A stretch of DNA of 22,465 nt from Pelargonium cotyledonis (Eukaryota; Streptophyta; Magnoliopsida; Geraniales; Geraniaceae), in assembly GCA_036897625.1 (NCBI GenBank), contig JAYMTA010001004.1:1-22465 (forward strand), written 5' to 3'. Each line of letters opens with the position of its first letter. Positions within the stretch are counted from its first letter, which is position 1. Under the pieces are notes generated by a model that worked only from the letters and a program-made list of their open reading frames with translations, made no database searches and was not told where the DNA came from. Position numbers and translations under genes: made by a program. This document shows, in pieces, positions 20,401-22,465 of this stretch.

Positions 20401-22361
20401 GCTTTGGGCTGTTCATTTTATATATTTATGAAATTCAGGTTTAAGGGTCTGTTTGGCTGTACTTATTTGGCTAAGAGTTTGTTTGACAGGTGAATCATAC
20501 GAGTAATTTAGTCTTTTCAATTTTAAACTAACAGAGTTATAACATAAACTTTTTTTAGCAAGTTTTGGTGGGTTTTTTGCTTAAACTGATCTCCGATATG
20601 GGTTTTATGCAAAATGTGCCAACCCCATAGAGGTTTACTGCAATTTGCCCTAATTCAAATCATCGAACCAAGATTTGAGTTATAATTGAAGGACACTTCG
20701 ACTGACCCAAGACATAATGACCAGATACAAAATTGGAGGCTCTAGCAATAACATGTGTCACCACATTCTTTTATTTTTCTTTTAGCATAATAGTTTATTA
20801 ATGTAAATCAGACGATAATAAAAACAATATCAAACTGGTGACTTGAAGATCAACCCACTCAAACACTACCAAATTGTGTCATAAGGACTGAAACAATATT
20901 GAATAATCAAAGTAAAAGCATTATAATCCTTCTCATCAACTTGAATAATCAATTTAAAGGCACTAAAATCTCCCTCCTAGACTGAAAAGCATGAACAACT
21001 AACAACAATTGCATTTAGAGCTTAAGATTACCATTTGATCGACTATGTAAACTGCCAAACACCACCACCTGAGTATTTTATCTAATTCAACGACAAACTC
21101 AAAAATTGATCTAAGAGTTTCGGCTGAACCACCACATTTCTCTTTCCCTGCAACCGTCATTACTATCACAGACCTCACGCACACCAATAAAAAACATTGC
21201 AGATATATGTTGTCGTCGTTTTGCGGACCCTAACAAAATATTAACTTTATATCAAAACAAGAACTAAAACTTGTCTTAGCGATTGAGGCCACAATTTGCT
21301 ATCTGCAAACTCGAGAGACCGCCACCGCTTTAAAAATCAATCAAGAGCAGTCGTAGTCGTATGGAAACCTTAGTTGACTCTCAAAACAGTAAAGAGCGAG
21401 AGAAGAGAGCCAATTTACAAAACTTGAAACCACAAGACACTGCCACGCACAATAGATTCTTCTAGGGATTGTCGATGTACACCTTGACACCTCCGCGCAG
21501 CGTGTCGGGATGCTTGAACTCCAAGCCACCTAGGTGGACCCCACTTCACTATCGGCTCGATTTGACACACAAGTTTGATGTTAGTACAAATACTCTTTCA
21601 TAGTAGGAGAAAAGGAATCTTTATTCTCTCTACTTTTCTCTTTCTAAAACGCTCTCGAGCCATTGTGTATCCAGTCGAAATCTCATTTTCTCGACCAAGG
21701 CGTCGTCCCGAAAACACCTCGGGCACCTCGATTTTTGGTGTGTTGTCTCGCACATGTCAAATGTACAAGACCCTAATGTTGATGTTAGTCGTACATCGAC
21801 CATCGACAATAGAATTCTATCCTTGAAACAATTTCAACCTCAACTTCTCTAATATGTGTACAAGACGACAACAAATGTAGTGTGTCGGCTTTGACATTTC
21901 GACCTAAGGCATTACTGTGCTACTCCTATGATTTTCATTACATTTTACAGAATTTAGTTCACTGGCTGGCTGGCATGAAAAAATATTTATTTAATTCACT
22001 TGATACATATGGATCCTACCATCAAACTTTGGGATATTTTAGTATATTTGTTTATATTCCATAAAATATAATACTGTATTATACAGATACATTATCTCAC
22101 CAAACAAACAATTTTAGCAAGTAATATTCTATAACAAAATATGTATGATTACTTTTGAAAGATCCACACGTTCATTTCATATGTATTCTCATAATTCGAT
22201 AGTTCAAAATTACAACATAAGGAAAAAGGATGCACATGTCGATGCCAATGATCTGTACCTAAATATTTCTATTTCTCCTCTCTAATCAATTCTAACTTTT
22301 TCAAGAAACAAAATCTTGATTTCATGGCCCAAGATATCAAGAAACGCATAGATTAATTATA
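20401..22361. other. Gene-poor right flank
   Basis: No supported coding region. It contains a possible tRNA-derived SINE head at about 20825-20885 (minus), GTTTGG-type motifs near 20447-20490, and a near-palindrome, TATAATACTGTATTATA, at about 22066-22082 followed by CACCAAACAAAC. The last two look like debris of DNA transposons, but no complete element with both ends could be delimited. Short frames at 20999, 21341, 21575 and 21882 show no recognisable protein. Confidence 0.5.
20740..20895 (-). mobile_element. Possible tRNA-derived SINE fragment
   Basis: On the minus strand, TGACACAATTTGGTAGTG (about 20882-20865) resembles a pol III A box region. CACCAGTTTGATATT about 40 nt later (20839-20825) resembles a B box (GGTTCGANNCC). 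The spacing and the intervening TTGATCTTCAAGTC are typical of tRNA-derived plant SINEs. The B box is degraded (TTTGA for TTCGA). The 3' boundary, tail and target duplication are not certain, so the extent given is approximate. Confidence 0.4.
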
Positions 22362-22465
22362 TTACTGGAAATTGAAGACGGCGAAGAAGCTGAGAATTGT
22401 AGCGCAAGCAACCGCAATGAGTCCCTTCTCGGTGACAACAACCTTCGCCAGATACATTGCGACCT
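22362..22465 (-). CDS. 3' end of an unidentified gene, cut by window edge
   Basis: On the minus strand an open frame enters at 22465 and stops with TAA at 22364-22362, giving 33 complete codons. The residues are mostly hydrophobic (MYLAKVVVTEKG, then LIAVACATILSFFAVFNFQ), which would suit a single C-terminal membrane segment. The codons are GC-richer than the spacer, and AT-rich DNA begins right after the stop, both consistent with a real terminal exon. An AG lies exactly at the edge, so the exon may begin there. I do not recognise the protein. Confidence 0.5.
   Translation of the reverse strand, partial: VAMYLAKVVVTEKGLIAVACATILSFFAVFNFQ

Noticed and set aside
20447..22115. Possible single large DNA transposon between GTTTGG motifs and the CACCAAACAAAC motif
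   Set aside because: The ends are not convincing inverted repeats, no target duplication is visible and no transposase is encoded.
1..22465. Search for CRISPR arrays, tRNA or rRNA genes, gene clusters of a novel system
   Set aside because: No spaced identical repeats, no complete cloverleaf and no rRNA motifs were seen; the genes are unrelated plant housekeeping, meiotic, signalling and autophagy genes.

Overview
This window looks like nuclear DNA of a flowering plant, most likely a eudicot. The genes have many short, AT-rich, canonical GT-AG introns. The proteins belong to typical plant families, and the spacers carry Stowaway-like MITEs. I cannot name the species. I found no organellar, bacterial or viral block and no novel multi-gene system. 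The oddities are small: changes inside known proteins, repeats, and degenerate mobile-element pieces.

Layout. (1) An intronless P-type pentatricopeptide repeat (PPR) gene on + (467-2329), probably mitochondrial, with two site II boxes and a telo box just upstream. (2) Convergent to it on -, a complete 14-exon gene for PCH2/TRIP13, the AAA+ HORMA-remodelling ATPase of meiosis (2956-6892). It has a MITE in intron 4 and a related MITE about 190 bp upstream of its start. (3) A spacer (6893-8985) holding the second MITE, a faint RNase H-like reading frame of LINE type and a 29-bp tandem duplication. (4) A small His/Gln-rich plant protein of unknown function on - (8986-9369) with a TATA box. (5) A spacer with no supported gene (9370-10995). 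(6) A six-exon Raf-like protein kinase of the ATN1 type on - (10996-13112). (7) A CT-rich leader and microsatellite region, then a long spacer. (8) A seven-exon gene for the selective-autophagy receptor NBR1 on - (15125-19791), with PB1, ZZ, four-tryptophan and two UBA domains. (9) A gene-poor right flank (19792-22361) with a 26-bp-period GC-rich repeat and a possible SINE. (10) The last codons of an unidentified gene on - cut by the right edge.

The exon models for PCH2, the kinase and NBR1 were built by hand from splice sites, frame continuity and family similarity. They give 464, 355 and 814 residues without any internal stop. The genes act in unrelated processes (organelle RNA processing, meiosis, signalling, autophagy), so their proximity has no evident functional meaning.
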